A DNA stretch of 64,000 nucleotides from Yersinia aleksiciae (lineage in GTDB: Bacteria; Pseudomonadota; Gammaproteobacteria; Enterobacterales; Enterobacteriaceae), in contig NZ_CP011975.1 in the NCBI RefSeq assembly GCF_001047675.1, positions 3,264,073 to 3,328,072 on the forward strand. Direction: 5' to 3'. Position numbers and translations under genes: made by a program. Below the pieces are notes generated by a model, which saw only the letters and a list, made by a program, of their open reading frames with translations, searched no databases and had not been told where the DNA came from. Shown here piece after piece: positions 33,636-42,137 of this stretch (within the stretch, counting starts at the first letter, position 1; each line of letters starts with the position of its first letter).

Positions 33636-34120
33636 ATGTCACTCAGTTAAAACTCACCAAAGAGCAGCATGATTGGGTTAATGGCTGGCTTGAACTGTGG
33701 GGTGCATGGGTTTACTCAGGGAGATTAGAGAAGCGCATGAGCAGCGTTATAGCTCAGTACATGGCGACAGTAGAACCGCAGGGAAGCCCGTCAAGGCCGA
33801 TGTGCAATGACGATGACGGAATGTTGATTTCTCAGGTCGTAGATTCCGTTATGCGCATTGACACAAAGGCCTTCGGGATATTGATGAGCTACTACGTGAA
33901 CAATTCAACTGAATACGCAATATCAGTCTACAGCTACAAGAGTGCAAATCCCCGCAAGATAACCACGCGTGGAGGCAATCGATTTAAGCGCCCGTCGCTA
34001 TCAACCTGCCGCAGAGAAGTTAAAGAAATACTGGAGGCTAGTGTATTTATGATTTACCAACCGCTTCTATCTGCGATGAACAGTCGCAAACGTGTAGGTA
34101 AAATTCAGAAAGTTGCTTAG
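33632..34120 (+). CDS. Late antiterminator, Q-like (DUF1133 type)
   Basis: 162 residues. WLELWGAWVYSGRLEKRMSS and RPMCNDDDGMLISQVVDSVM are diagnostic of the Q-position proteins of many lambdoid prophages. Its place, last gene before the pR'-like promoter and an early terminator, supports Q function: binding at the late promoter and suppressing termination into lysis and head genes. Confidence 0.82.
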   Translation: MNVTQLKLTKEQHDWVNGWLELWGAWVYSGRLEKRMSSVIAQYMATVEPQGSPSRPMCNDDDGMLISQVVDSVMRIDTKAFGILMSYYVNNSTEYAISVYSYKSANPRKITTRGGNRFKRPSLSTCRREVKEILEASVFMIYQPLLSAMNSRKRVGKIQKVA

Positions 34121-34126
34121 AAAGTG

Positions 34127-34160
34127 TTGACACGTTTGAACAAATGAGCAATGATAAATA
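34127..34160 (+). promoter_or_regulatory. Late promoter pR'
   Basis: TTGACA at 34127-34132, with AATGAT 17 bp later (or ATAAAT slightly further on), right after the Q gene and ahead of an intrinsic terminator. This is the standard Q-regulated layout. Confidence 0.7.
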
Positions 34161-34204
34161 GGTAAGGTGCCGTATCTGACTTAAACGAGCGCCAACCCAA
34201 TTTA

Positions 34205-34235
34205 AAGCCCTGACTCTAACCGGTCGGGGCTTTTT
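34205..34235 (+). terminator. tR' terminator
   Basis: AGCCCTGAC pairs imperfectly with GGTCGGGGCT and is followed by TTTTTG, about 60-70 bp after pR'. It should stop late transcription without Q. Confidence 0.8.
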
Positions 34236-34401
34236 GCATTTTAGGGATTTGCGATTGCTTTCCCTTCCAAATTTAGCCCGCCGCCAGCGCCAATCACCCT
34301 CAAACAAACTCCGTGTCTGAATGGATCACGGCGGCAGGCTATTCCCTACACAACAGCACCCGACCAACAGCCGGGGATATATCCCCAACTGGGGGGTGGA
34401 C

Positions 34402-34689
34402 ATGAAGATGAACGATACTGGGCAATTACCTTACTGGTGGACAGCCTCACTTGCTTTGTTCTCCGCTCTTAGCTTGCAGGAATACATTTTTATAATCGGC
34501 GCACTGATAAGTGCCTGGTTCACCATAAAGACGTATTACGCGAATCGAAGAGAGAAGGCCGCTCAGATTAAAGAGCAGCAGGACCGGACGCAGATATTAA
34601 AAGACTACTTGCAGGGTAAGCCCATTGGCAGTCACCCTGAAGCTATTCAGGTGGTTAATGAGGCCTTACAGCAAATGGAGAGTGAGTGA
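34402..34689 (+). CDS. Holin
   Basis: 95 residues from ATG 34402 (second ATG at 34408, a possible dual start). It has two hydrophobic segments, ASLALFSALSL and EYIFIIGALISAWFTIKTYY, and a basic C-terminal tail. It lies immediately upstream of the endolysin and overlaps its start. Sets lysis timing by permeabilising the membrane. The exact holin class is not certain. Confidence 0.8.
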   Translation: MKMNDTGQLPYWWTASLALFSALSLQEYIFIIGALISAWFTIKTYYANRREKAAQIKEQQDRTQILKDYLQGKPIGSHPEAIQVVNEALQQMESE

Positions 34690-35201
34690 TGACGACATTA
34701 AAGCGTGTTGCCATCGGTACCGCCTGCGCAGTGTCAGCCATTATTGCTATCGTCGTATCTAACGGAACGGTGAGAACAAGCGAGAAAGGCTTAGAGCTTA
34801 TTGGTAATGCTGAATCATGCCGCCGTGACCCATACGTATGTCCGGCCGGAGTGCTGACCGATGGCATTGGCAATACTCATGGCGTTAAGCAGGGCATCCG
34901 AAAGCCTGATGAGCAGATCGCCGCAGATTGGGAGAAGAACATTCTTCAGGCTGAATCCTGCGTGAACAAATACGGCAATGGCAACAAGCTGAATCAAGGG
35001 CAGTTTGATGCGGTCACGTCGATCACCTTTAATGCCGGTTGCCCCCAGATGCAGAAATCGACGATGTATCGAATGCTGCGAGAAGGGAAGTTTACTGAAG
35101 CCTGTCATCAGTTCCCTCGCTGGACTTATGGTGGCGGGAAACAGCTCCCCGGACTGGTTGTTCGGCGCGAGAAGGAGAAGGCGCTATGTCTGGCAAATTA
35201 A
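34689..35201 (+). CDS. SAR endolysin (lysozyme, GH24)
   Basis: 170 residues. The N-terminal helix TACAVSAIIAIVVSNGTV is a weakly hydrophobic signal-anchor-release segment, as in P21 R. The catalytic triad of phage T4-like lysozymes is visible: Glu in NAESCRRD, Asp in LTDGIGNT, and Thr after it. Several Cys may control activation. It cleaves the glycan once released from the membrane. Confidence 0.93.
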   Translation: MTTLKRVAIGTACAVSAIIAIVVSNGTVRTSEKGLELIGNAESCRRDPYVCPAGVLTDGIGNTHGVKQGIRKPDEQIAADWEKNILQAESCVNKYGNGNKLNQGQFDAVTSITFNAGCPQMQKSTMYRMLREGKFTEACHQFPRWTYGGGKQLPGLVVRREKEKALCLAN

Positions 35202-35644
35202 CCGCCGCTCTGGTTGCTGTGCTTATCGCCTCACTGTTTGGACTAACTTACTACCACTACAGAGTGCAATCACTAAACCGTGATGTGGCCGAGTTAAACA
35301 AGGTAGCCAAGCAGCAACAAGCCACTCTAGACCAGATAGAAACCCAGCGCCAAGCCGTAGCCGCTATCGATATCAAATACACCAAGGAACTAGCAGATGC
35401 TAAATCTGAAAACGAGCGCCTTCGTGCTGATATCACTAATGGCACTAAGCGGTTGCAGCTCAACGCCACATGCACAAAGCCAGTGTCCAAAACCACCGGA
35501 CCCGCCAGCATCCCTGATGATGCCAGCGCCAGACTTACTAACGCCGCTGAACGGGATTATATCAGTCTCAGAGAGCGAATCGGAATTGCAACCAGCCAAA
35601 TAAACGGCTTACAGGCGTATATCAATAACGTGTGCCTGAAGTAA
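35186..35644 (+). CDS. Rz: Inner-membrane spanin Rz
   Basis: 152 residues. N-terminal membrane anchor (LVAVLIASLFGLTYYHY), then a long periplasmic coiled coil (about 30-95) and a Cys-containing C-terminal part. It pairs with Rz1 to fuse inner and outer membranes in the last lysis step. Overlaps the endolysin by 16 bp. Confidence 0.92.
   Translation: MSGKLTAALVAVLIASLFGLTYYHYRVQSLNRDVAELNKVAKQQQATLDQIETQRQAVAAIDIKYTKELADAKSENERLRADITNGTKRLQLNATCTKPVSKTTGPASIPDDASARLTNAAERDYISLRERIGIATSQINGLQAYINNVCLK
35397..35603 (+). CDS. Rz1: Outer-membrane spanin Rz1 (nested in Rz)
   Basis: 68-residue Pro-rich lipoprotein wholly inside Rz in another frame. The lipobox LMALSGCSS gives lipidated Cys20, and the mature part is rich in Pro and Ser. 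This nested architecture is the known Rz/Rz1 arrangement. Confidence 0.9.
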   Translation: MLNLKTSAFVLISLMALSGCSSTPHAQSQCPKPPDPPASLMMPAPDLLTPLNGIISVSESESELQPAK

Positions 35645-35660
35645 CCCAACAGGATAAATC

Positions 35661-35819
35661 ATGACTCAGAAAACAGCAGAACAAGTAAAGAGCGACGCAT
35701 TAGCCACTATGCAGGAATATTTCCCTAACGGTGGTCGTGATTGGGATAACGTCAGCGCGCTATTTGATGCTATTCGGGATGGAAAGGTCGCTGGATTGGC
35801 CGCAATTGCCGAGAAATAG
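35661..35819 (+). CDS. Phage protein of unknown function, 52 aa
   Basis: Begins MTQKTAEQVKSDALATMQEY after AGGA. Helical. Located between the lysis and packaging genes. Not recognised. Confidence 0.65.
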   Translation: MTQKTAEQVKSDALATMQEYFPNGGRDWDNVSALFDAIRDGKVAGLAAIAEK

Positions 35820-35857
35820 AATTCCCCCGACAAATAACTCAACGAAAGGAAAACATT

Positions 35858-36122
35858 ATGGCCACTCAATACTTTGATAATCCAACTCAAGGCCGTAAAG
35901 ACTTGGACGAAAGCATCCCGTCGCAAGAGTAACAAGCAGAATTGTTTAACCCCACTGGAGGTTGATCATTATCTTGGCGGCTCGGAAAGACGAGAAGTAG
36001 CAGAGCAACTCTGTGAAGACGTGGCAAAGCCGCGAACGAACGCAAATAACCCACAAAGGAAAGTTAAATGTCCAAAGTTACCGATCAAAGCATTGAGCAG
36101 GAAATTCAAGAAAAAGGCTTGA
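35858..36122 (+). pseudogene. Possible frameshifted small gene
   Basis: The ATG frame gives MATQYFDNPTQGRKDLDESI and stops after 24 residues (35932). It has an AAAGGA site. The +1 frame over the same bases stays open from 35874 to 36122 and reads like protein: KSNKQNCLTPLEVDHYLGG then EVAEQLCEDVAKPR. Joining the two near 35900 would give about 87 residues. Either a single-base lesion, a programmed +1 shift, or two unrelated ORFs could explain it. Confidence 0.4.
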
Positions 36123-36481
36123 CCTCCCCGCGCATCACGCCTGACCACATTGAAAGTGTTATCTCCAGTGAGCATTACTTTACGGCTGCACAGGGCTATG
36201 AGAAATCTGCGGCGGATAACTTTGCTAACGACCCATACCCATTGGCTACACCAGATTCCCTTTATTTATTAACTTTCTGCGTCATTGTGTTAAAAAACGG
36301 CTTCACTGTTACTGGAGAAAGCGCCTGCGCTAGCCCTGAAAATTTTAACGAAGAAATCGGCCGTAAAATTGCCCGTCAGAACGCGGTCAATAAAATCTGG
36401 ATGCTGGAAGGTTACCTGCTGAAAGATCGCATCCACGCAGACGCGCACCTGAAAGAGTTACTCCGTATTAAATCCGAGTAG
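36068..36481 (+). CDS. Gp49-family phage protein, 137 aa
   Basis: Contains ITPDHIESVISSEHYFTAAQ and LTFCVIVLKNGFTVTGESAC, then NFNEEIGRKIARQNAVNKIW. These are the characteristic strings of the HK97 Gp49-like family found near terminase genes. Function unknown. Confidence 0.85.
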   Translation: MSKVTDQSIEQEIQEKGLTSPRITPDHIESVISSEHYFTAAQGYEKSAADNFANDPYPLATPDSLYLLTFCVIVLKNGFTVTGESACASPENFNEEIGRKIARQNAVNKIWMLEGYLLKDRIHADAHLKELLRIKSE

Positions 36482-36541
36482 CTGACATTACAGCAGGCAT
36501 TTACGAGTGCCTGTGATAATGCCAACCAACGGAGACAATCA

Positions 36542-36775
36542 ATGTCTGAACAAACCGGACTTACCTTAATACAATCCAGTCGATTAGAAATTCTCCGCTT
36601 GGTAATGAAAGACACCGCAGCGGCACAGAAAGCTATCGACTTCATTAATGACGATCCACTTAAGCAAGAATTATTCAAAGACCAATACGCACTAGCTGCT
36701 AATGAATCTGGTCTTGTATCTCGCACAGAGAAAGCAATCAAAGAGTGCCAAGAGGCGCTATCACTATTCGACTGA
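36542..36775 (+). CDS. Phage protein of unknown function, 77 aa
   Basis: MSEQTGLTLIQSSRLEILRL: helical, acidic. After GGAG, in the pre-terminase cluster. Not recognised. Confidence 0.65.
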   Translation: MSEQTGLTLIQSSRLEILRLVMKDTAAAQKAIDFINDDPLKQELFKDQYALAANESGLVSRTEKAIKECQEALSLFD

Positions 36776-36783
36776 GGTAATCA

Positions 36784-37116
36784 ATGGCCATTACATCCAT
36801 TCAAACAGCTACAGCTGGTTCAGTTGCCAGTCTGGTGCCTGTAGTAAAAACACATATTGCTGCATCACGATTTCCCCAAGGTGGATTACGTGGCGTTCAC
36901 GCAACTATCAGCAAGACTGAATACTTTCAGGTGGTAGCGGCTGGAGGTACGACCGCAACAGATTACGACATCGTTGTGAGTCAAGACCGCGCTGACTTCA
37001 CTATTAAATGCAACGCGAAAATCTCCGCCGGTTTCCTTCCGCTCGGTGACATGAGTGTTATTCAAGTTTCACCGGGCCGTACATGCGAATACGCTCAGGC
37101 ATTCACGAAGGCATAG
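36784..37116 (+). CDS. Phage protein of unknown function, 110 aa
   Basis: MAITSIQTATAGSVASLVPV: beta-rich, Ala/Thr-rich like structural or decoration proteins. It lies just before terS and is preceded by GAGG. Not recognised. Confidence 0.65.
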   Translation: MAITSIQTATAGSVASLVPVVKTHIAASRFPQGGLRGVHATISKTEYFQVVAAGGTTATDYDIVVSQDRADFTIKCNAKISAGFLPLGDMSVIQVSPGRTCEYAQAFTKA

Positions 37117-37123
37117 GTGATTT

Positions 37124-37585
37124 ATGGCGACTGAGAAAAGTAAAGGCGGTCGCCCATCGGCTTATCGTGAAGAGTTTGCCGAGAAGGCGAGAAAATTATG
37201 CTTGTTGGGCGCGACTGATAAAGAGCTTGCCGAGTTCTTTGAGGTGAGCGAGGCAACAATCAACAACTGGAAGCTTGTTCACTATGAGTTTTTAGAGTCC
37301 ATAAAAAGAGGCAAGCAAATAGCTGATGGCGAGGTCGCTGATCGCCTATATCAACGCGCTATGGGTTTCGTCGCTCCTGACGTTGATATTCGCGTCATTG
37401 AAAACAAGATTGTAGAAACTCCTCTGAAAAAGTATTACCCGCCCGATACCGCCGCTGCAATATTCTGGCTAAAGAACAGGCAGAAGGATAAGTGGCGAGA
37501 CAAGCAAGAACACGAGGTGACTGGTAAGGATGGCGGCGCTATCAAAATCGAAACCTCACCAATGGGAACGCTATTCGAGAAATGA
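37124..37585 (+). CDS. Terminase small subunit
   Basis: 153 residues of the Sf6 gp1-like type. KGGRPSAYREEFAEKARKLC, then a helix-turn-helix TDKELAEFFEVSEATINNWK for DNA recognition, and the C-terminal AAAIFWLKNRQKDKWRDK. It recognises pac DNA for packaging and overlaps the large subunit by 4 bp. Confidence 0.92.
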   Translation: MATEKSKGGRPSAYREEFAEKARKLCLLGATDKELAEFFEVSEATINNWKLVHYEFLESIKRGKQIADGEVADRLYQRAMGFVAPDVDIRVIENKIVETPLKKYYPPDTAAAIFWLKNRQKDKWRDKQEHEVTGKDGGAIKIETSPMGTLFEK

Positions 37586-38997
37586 CAACGATTAACCCTA
37601 TCTTTCAACCGTTCATCAAGGCGCGTCGCTACAAGGTCGCTAAGGGCGGTCGAGGTAGTGGTAAATCATGGGCCATAGCGCGGCTTCTCATTGAATCGGC
37701 AAGGCGTCAATCAGTCCGAATTCTGTGTGCGCGTGAGCTACAGAATAGTATTAGTGACTCGGTGATCCGCTTACTTGAGGACACGATAGAGCGCGAAGGG
37801 TACGCGGCAGAGTTTGAAATACAACGGTCAATGATCCGGCACCTTGGCACGAATGCTGAATTTATGTTCTACGGAATCAAGAACAACCCGACAAAGATTA
37901 AATCTCTCGAAGGGGTAGACATCTGTTGGGTTGAGGAAGCAGAGGCCGTAACTAAAGAGTCATGGGACATTTTAGTCCCCACAATCCGAAAGCCTGGTTC
38001 TGAAATATGGGTGAGCTTCAACCCGAAAAATATTCTTGATGACACATACCAGCGGTTTGTTGTTACGCCGCCTGATGACATTTGTTTGCTTACGGTTAAT
38101 TACACGGACAATCCACACTTTCCTGAAGTTCTCCGCTTGGAAATGGAGGAATGTCAGCGGCGCAATCCAACTCTCTATCGTCACATCTGGCTAGGTGAGC
38201 CGGTAAGCGCAAGTGAAATGGCAATCATCAAACGTGAATGGCTGGAGGCGGCTACAGACGCGCACAGCAAGCTTGGTTGGAAAGCCAAGGGTTCTATTGT
38301 TGCCGCTCACGACCCATCAGATACGGGGCCAGATGATAAGGGCTATGCGATGAGGCATGGCTCGGTAGTTAAGCGTATTGCATCCCCGCCAACGCCACTT
38401 GATGTCAACGAGGGCGCTGATTGGGCCACAGAATTAGCCATCACTGATGGCGCTGATCACTTCCTGTTTGATGGTGATGGTCTAGGTGCTGGATTGCGCA
38501 GGCAAGTAACAGATTCATTCACTGGCAAGAAAGCTACCGTGACCATGTTCAAAGGCAGTGAATCTCCATTCGATGAGGATGCTCCTTATCAATCTGGGGC
38601 ATGGTCAGATGAGGTGGTTGACGGCGACAATATCCGCACAATAGGTGATGTGTTCCGTAATAAGCGAGCGCAGTTCTATTACACGCTGGCTGACAGGCTT
38701 TATCTAACATATCGAGCGGTAGTGCATGGTGAATATGCAAATCCCGACGACATGCTTAGTTTCGATAAAGAGGCGATAGGCGATCAGGTGCTTGAAAAGC
38801 TATTCGCTGAACTAACGCAAATACAGCGCAAGTTTAATGGCAACGGTAAGTTGGAGCTTATGACGAAAGTCGATATGAAAAATAAGCTCGGAATTCCATC
38901 ACCTAACCTGGCTGACTCCCTAATGATGTGTATGCATTGTCCAATCGTATTCAAAGAAAACAACGACATCCAAGTTCCCTCATCCTCTAGTTGGTAA
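37582..38997 (+). CDS. Terminase large subunit
   Basis: 471 residues, Sf6 gp2-like. Walker A is AKGGRGSGKSWA, Walker B is VDICWVEEAE, and the RNase-H-like nuclease begins at VAAHDPSDTG. ATPase motor and headful nuclease that packages DNA through the portal. Confidence 0.95.
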   Translation: MTTINPIFQPFIKARRYKVAKGGRGSGKSWAIARLLIESARRQSVRILCARELQNSISDSVIRLLEDTIEREGYAAEFEIQRSMIRHLGTNAEFMFYGIKNNPTKIKSLEGVDICWVEEAEAVTKESWDILVPTIRKPGSEIWVSFNPKNILDDTYQRFVVTPPDDICLLTVNYTDNPHFPEVLRLEMEECQRRNPTLYRHIWLGEPVSASEMAIIKREWLEAATDAHSKLGWKAKGSIVAAHDPSDTGPDDKGYAMRHGSVVKRIASPPTPLDVNEGADWATELAITDGADHFLFDGDGLGAGLRRQVTDSFTGKKATVTMFKGSESPFDEDAPYQSGAWSDEVVDGDNIRTIGDVFRNKRAQFYYTLADRLYLTYRAVVHGEYANPDDMLSFDKEAIGDQVLEKLFAELTQIQRKFNGNGKLELMTKVDMKNKLGIPSPNLADSLMMCMHCPIVFKENNDIQVPSSSSW

Positions 38998-38999
38998 AC

Positions 39000-41228
39000 A
39001 TGGCAAAGACTAAAAGAGACCAGCATGCGCTAGCTATGGCGAGGTTTGACCGCGCCTATACGCCACAGGAGACTGTGCGAGAAAAGTGCATTGAAGCAAC
39101 CCGATTCGCCCGTGTACCTGGAGGTCAGTGGGAAGGGGCAACTACTGCGGGGACAAAGCTAAATGACCACTTCGAGAAATACCCCAAGTTTGAAATAAAC
39201 AAAGTTGCCACCGAACTTAATCGAATTATCAGCGAATACAGAAATAACCGTATCACTGTTAAGTTTCGTCCAGGTGATAAAGAGGCCAGTGAAAAGTTAT
39301 CTAATAAACTTAACGGGTTGTTCCGAGCTGACTATCAAGAGACTGATGGTGGGGAGGCTTGTGATAACGCATTCGATGACGGAGCTACCGGTGGCTTTGG
39401 CTGCTTCCGTCTCACTACTAAACTCGTTAATGAATATGACCCAATGGACGAGCGCCAGCGCATAGCAATTGAGCCAATCTATGACCCGGCTCGCTCAGTT
39501 TGGTTTGATCCTGACGCCAAAAAGTATGACAAGTCTGATGCTGATTGGGCTTTCTGCATGTATTCGTTATCTCCTGATAAATATAAGGAAGAATACGACA
39601 AAGACCCATCGTCAATGGATATAACAACTCTCTCAAGTTGGGAGTACGACTGGTTTTCTGCTGATGTTGTATATATCGCCAAATATTACGAGGCGAGAAA
39701 GGAATCAGTAGACATTATCAGCTATCAGCAGCCTATAACTGGTGAGATAGCCAAGTATGACAGTGATCAGATCGAAGACATTGCTGATGAGCTTTTCGAA
39801 GCTGGGTTCATTGAAGTAGCCCGCAGATCAGTTAAGCGCCGCCGCATCTACGTCAGCGTCATTGATGGTGACGGGTTCCTTGATAAGCCTCGTCGCATAC
39901 CTGGTGAGCATATTCCACTTATCCCGATGTATGGGAAGCGCTGGTTCATTGACGATATTGAGAGAGTAGAGGGGCACGTTGCTAAGGCGATGGACCCGCA
40001 ACGCCTATACAACATGCAAGTATCAATGCTAGCTGACTCATCAACTCAAGACCCTGGGCAAACTCCTATCGTTGATATGGAGCAGATCCGTGGGCTTGAA
40101 AGCTACTGGGCTGAACGAAATAAGAAGCGACCTGCATTCTTACCTCTTCGGGCTATCAAGGATAAGAGTGGAAATGTCATTCAGGCCGCCAACGTTGCGG
40201 GATATACCCAGCCGCCAGTGCTTAATCAGGCAATGGCAACACTACTTCAATTAACCAGTGCAGATATTCAGGAAGTCACCGGTGGTAGTCAGGCAATGCA
40301 GCAAATGCCGAGCAACATTGCTAATGACACAGTTAATAACCTAATGAACCGCTCTGATATGGCATCGTTTATCTACCTGGATAACATGGCTAAAAGCCTA
40401 AAACGTGCCGGAGAAGTATGGTTATCAATGGCTCGAGAGGTTTACGGTTCGGAGCGAGAAGTAAGGATTGTCAATGAGGACGGCACTGACGATGTGGTCA
40501 TTATGTCGGAGTCCGTTAGAGATAACCAATCAGGTCAGGTCGTCGCGCTGAATGATCTAACAGTAGGTCGATATGACGTAACTGTAGATGTTGGCCCAAG
40601 CTACACGGCAAGGCGAGACGCAACAGTTGCATCACTGACCCAGTTGCTCCGTGGGATGCTGCCTACTGACCCAATGCGCCCGGCTTTGATGGGTATCATT
40701 ATTGATAACGTAGATGGGGAAGGATTAGATGACTTCAAAGAGTTCAATCGCAAGCAACTCCTGACGCAAGGTGCAGTTAAACCACGCAACCAAGAAGAAG
40801 CCCAGATAGTTCAGCAGGCCCAGCAGTCACAACAGAATCAGCCAAGCCCTGAAGTAATAACAGCTATGGCGAATGATAAGTTAGCTTCTGCTGAGATGTT
40901 GAATGCTGAAAATAAAGGGAAAGAAGTACAGGTTAAGTTAATTAACGCAGAAACAGAGCGGTTAAGCGCAGAAACAGAGCGGCTGCTAGCCGGTGCAAAA
41001 ATTTCCGACCTCCTTGCTTCAGTCGATAGCAAGAACTCAGAAACATCTCGTGAAGCGGTGAAGCTACTTGCCAGTCTACAGCAGCAAAGTGAGAAGAGCT
41101 CCCGAGACAATATAGAACTCGCCCTTAAAGGTAACAGTCAGCGCCATAGTCAGGTGCTGGATGCAGCAAAACTAATTAAGCAATCAACCCAACCTACACA
41201 GTCACCGGCAGACTCAAAGCCGAGCTAA
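39000..41228 (+). CDS. Portal protein
   Basis: 742 residues from ATG 39000 (a TTG at 38991 is in frame upstream). P22-portal class by size and position. The body includes VARVPGGQWEG-type and ADWAFCMYSLSP segments. The C-terminal third is a long Gln/Ser/Glu-rich helical barrel region (QQAQQSQQNQ onward). Dodecameric DNA gate of the head. Confidence 0.92.
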   Translation: MAKTKRDQHALAMARFDRAYTPQETVREKCIEATRFARVPGGQWEGATTAGTKLNDHFEKYPKFEINKVATELNRIISEYRNNRITVKFRPGDKEASEKLSNKLNGLFRADYQETDGGEACDNAFDDGATGGFGCFRLTTKLVNEYDPMDERQRIAIEPIYDPARSVWFDPDAKKYDKSDADWAFCMYSLSPDKYKEEYDKDPSSMDITTLSSWEYDWFSADVVYIAKYYEARKESVDIISYQQPITGEIAKYDSDQIEDIADELFEAGFIEVARRSVKRRRIYVSVIDGDGFLDKPRRIPGEHIPLIPMYGKRWFIDDIERVEGHVAKAMDPQRLYNMQVSMLADSSTQDPGQTPIVDMEQIRGLESYWAERNKKRPAFLPLRAIKDKSGNVIQAANVAGYTQPPVLNQAMATLLQLTSADIQEVTGGSQAMQQMPSNIANDTVNNLMNRSDMASFIYLDNMAKSLKRAGEVWLSMAREVYGSEREVRIVNEDGTDDVVIMSESVRDNQSGQVVALNDLTVGRYDVTVDVGPSYTARRDATVASLTQLLRGMLPTDPMRPALMGIIIDNVDGEGLDDFKEFNRKQLLTQGAVKPRNQEEAQIVQQAQQSQQNQPSPEVITAMANDKLASAEMLNAENKGKEVQVKLINAETERLSAETERLLAGAKISDLLASVDSKNSETSREAVKLLASLQQQSEKSSRDNIELALKGNSQRHSQVLDAAKLIKQSTQPTQSPADSKPS

Positions 41229-41238
41229 GGAGCTTTAA

Positions 41239-42126
41239 ATGGAAGGCGAACTGATCATCGATGGTCAGGCTGTTCCCCTGTCTGAAAATCAGGAAACAAC
41301 CACGACTGAAACCACCATGCCAGAGGTGACGAATACTGACGCAGGTGAGAGCAATAGCCACGGCGAAGAGGGATTGGTAGCTGGGAGTGGTGAAGAAGAT
41401 CAACCACAGGAGGAATACTCCTTAACTGTTGGTGAAGAAGAAATCCCGCTGCATACCGATGAAGAAGACATTGATGGTAAGCCAGCCCCTAGTTGGGTGA
41501 AGGACTTACGCAAGGGATTCAAGGAACAGCAAAAAGAAAATCGCGAACTGAAACGCCAGCTTGAGCAGCTTCAATCCAAGCCAGTAGAGCAGACATCGCA
41601 ACAGCAAAGCCAAGTGATAACAAAACCTACATTGGAGTCATGCGACTACGATGAGGAGTTATTTGATAAACAATTAACTGGCTGGCATGAGAGCAATACC
41701 CGTGCTGAGCAAGCAAAACAGCAACAAGTGAAGCAACAGCAAGAATGGCAAACCCAATTTAAGCAGAGGGTAGACGCGCATCAGCAACGAGCGAAATCAC
41801 TCCCGGTTAAAGACTATGCCGAGATGGAGGAGATTGTTCGTGCCGAGATGCCAGACCTGCATAAAGAGGTTCTTATCCATTCTGCTGACGAGGGTTCAGA
41901 GCTGATCGCCTATGCACTTGGCAAAAACCCTCAACTCCGCCAGCGCATTGCCGCTGAGAAAGACCCACTACGCGTTGCGTATCAGCTCGGGCAGTTGAGC
42001 GCGAAAGTGAAGTTGGCACCAAAAGCAAAACAAGCGGCAAAGCCTGAGCCAGAGATTCGTGGTGGTGCAGGTAATGCAAAAACTGATGATTTTAATAAGC
42101 GGTGCCCAGGCGCCGTGATCGAATAA
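41239..42126 (+). CDS. Scaffolding protein
   Basis: 295 residues, highly charged. Acidic N-terminal half, coiled-coil and Gln-rich centre (RKGFKEQQKENRELKRQLEQ, KQQQVKQQQEWQTQF), and a basic C terminus for coat binding. It lies between portal and coat, as P22 gene 8. Confidence 0.88.
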   Translation: MEGELIIDGQAVPLSENQETTTTETTMPEVTNTDAGESNSHGEEGLVAGSGEEDQPQEEYSLTVGEEEIPLHTDEEDIDGKPAPSWVKDLRKGFKEQQKENRELKRQLEQLQSKPVEQTSQQQSQVITKPTLESCDYDEELFDKQLTGWHESNTRAEQAKQQQVKQQQEWQTQFKQRVDAHQQRAKSLPVKDYAEMEEIVRAEMPDLHKEVLIHSADEGSELIAYALGKNPQLRQRIAAEKDPLRVAYQLGQLSAKVKLAPKAKQAAKPEPEIRGGAGNAKTDDFNKRCPGAVIE

Positions 42127-42137
42127 GGAAGCTATAA

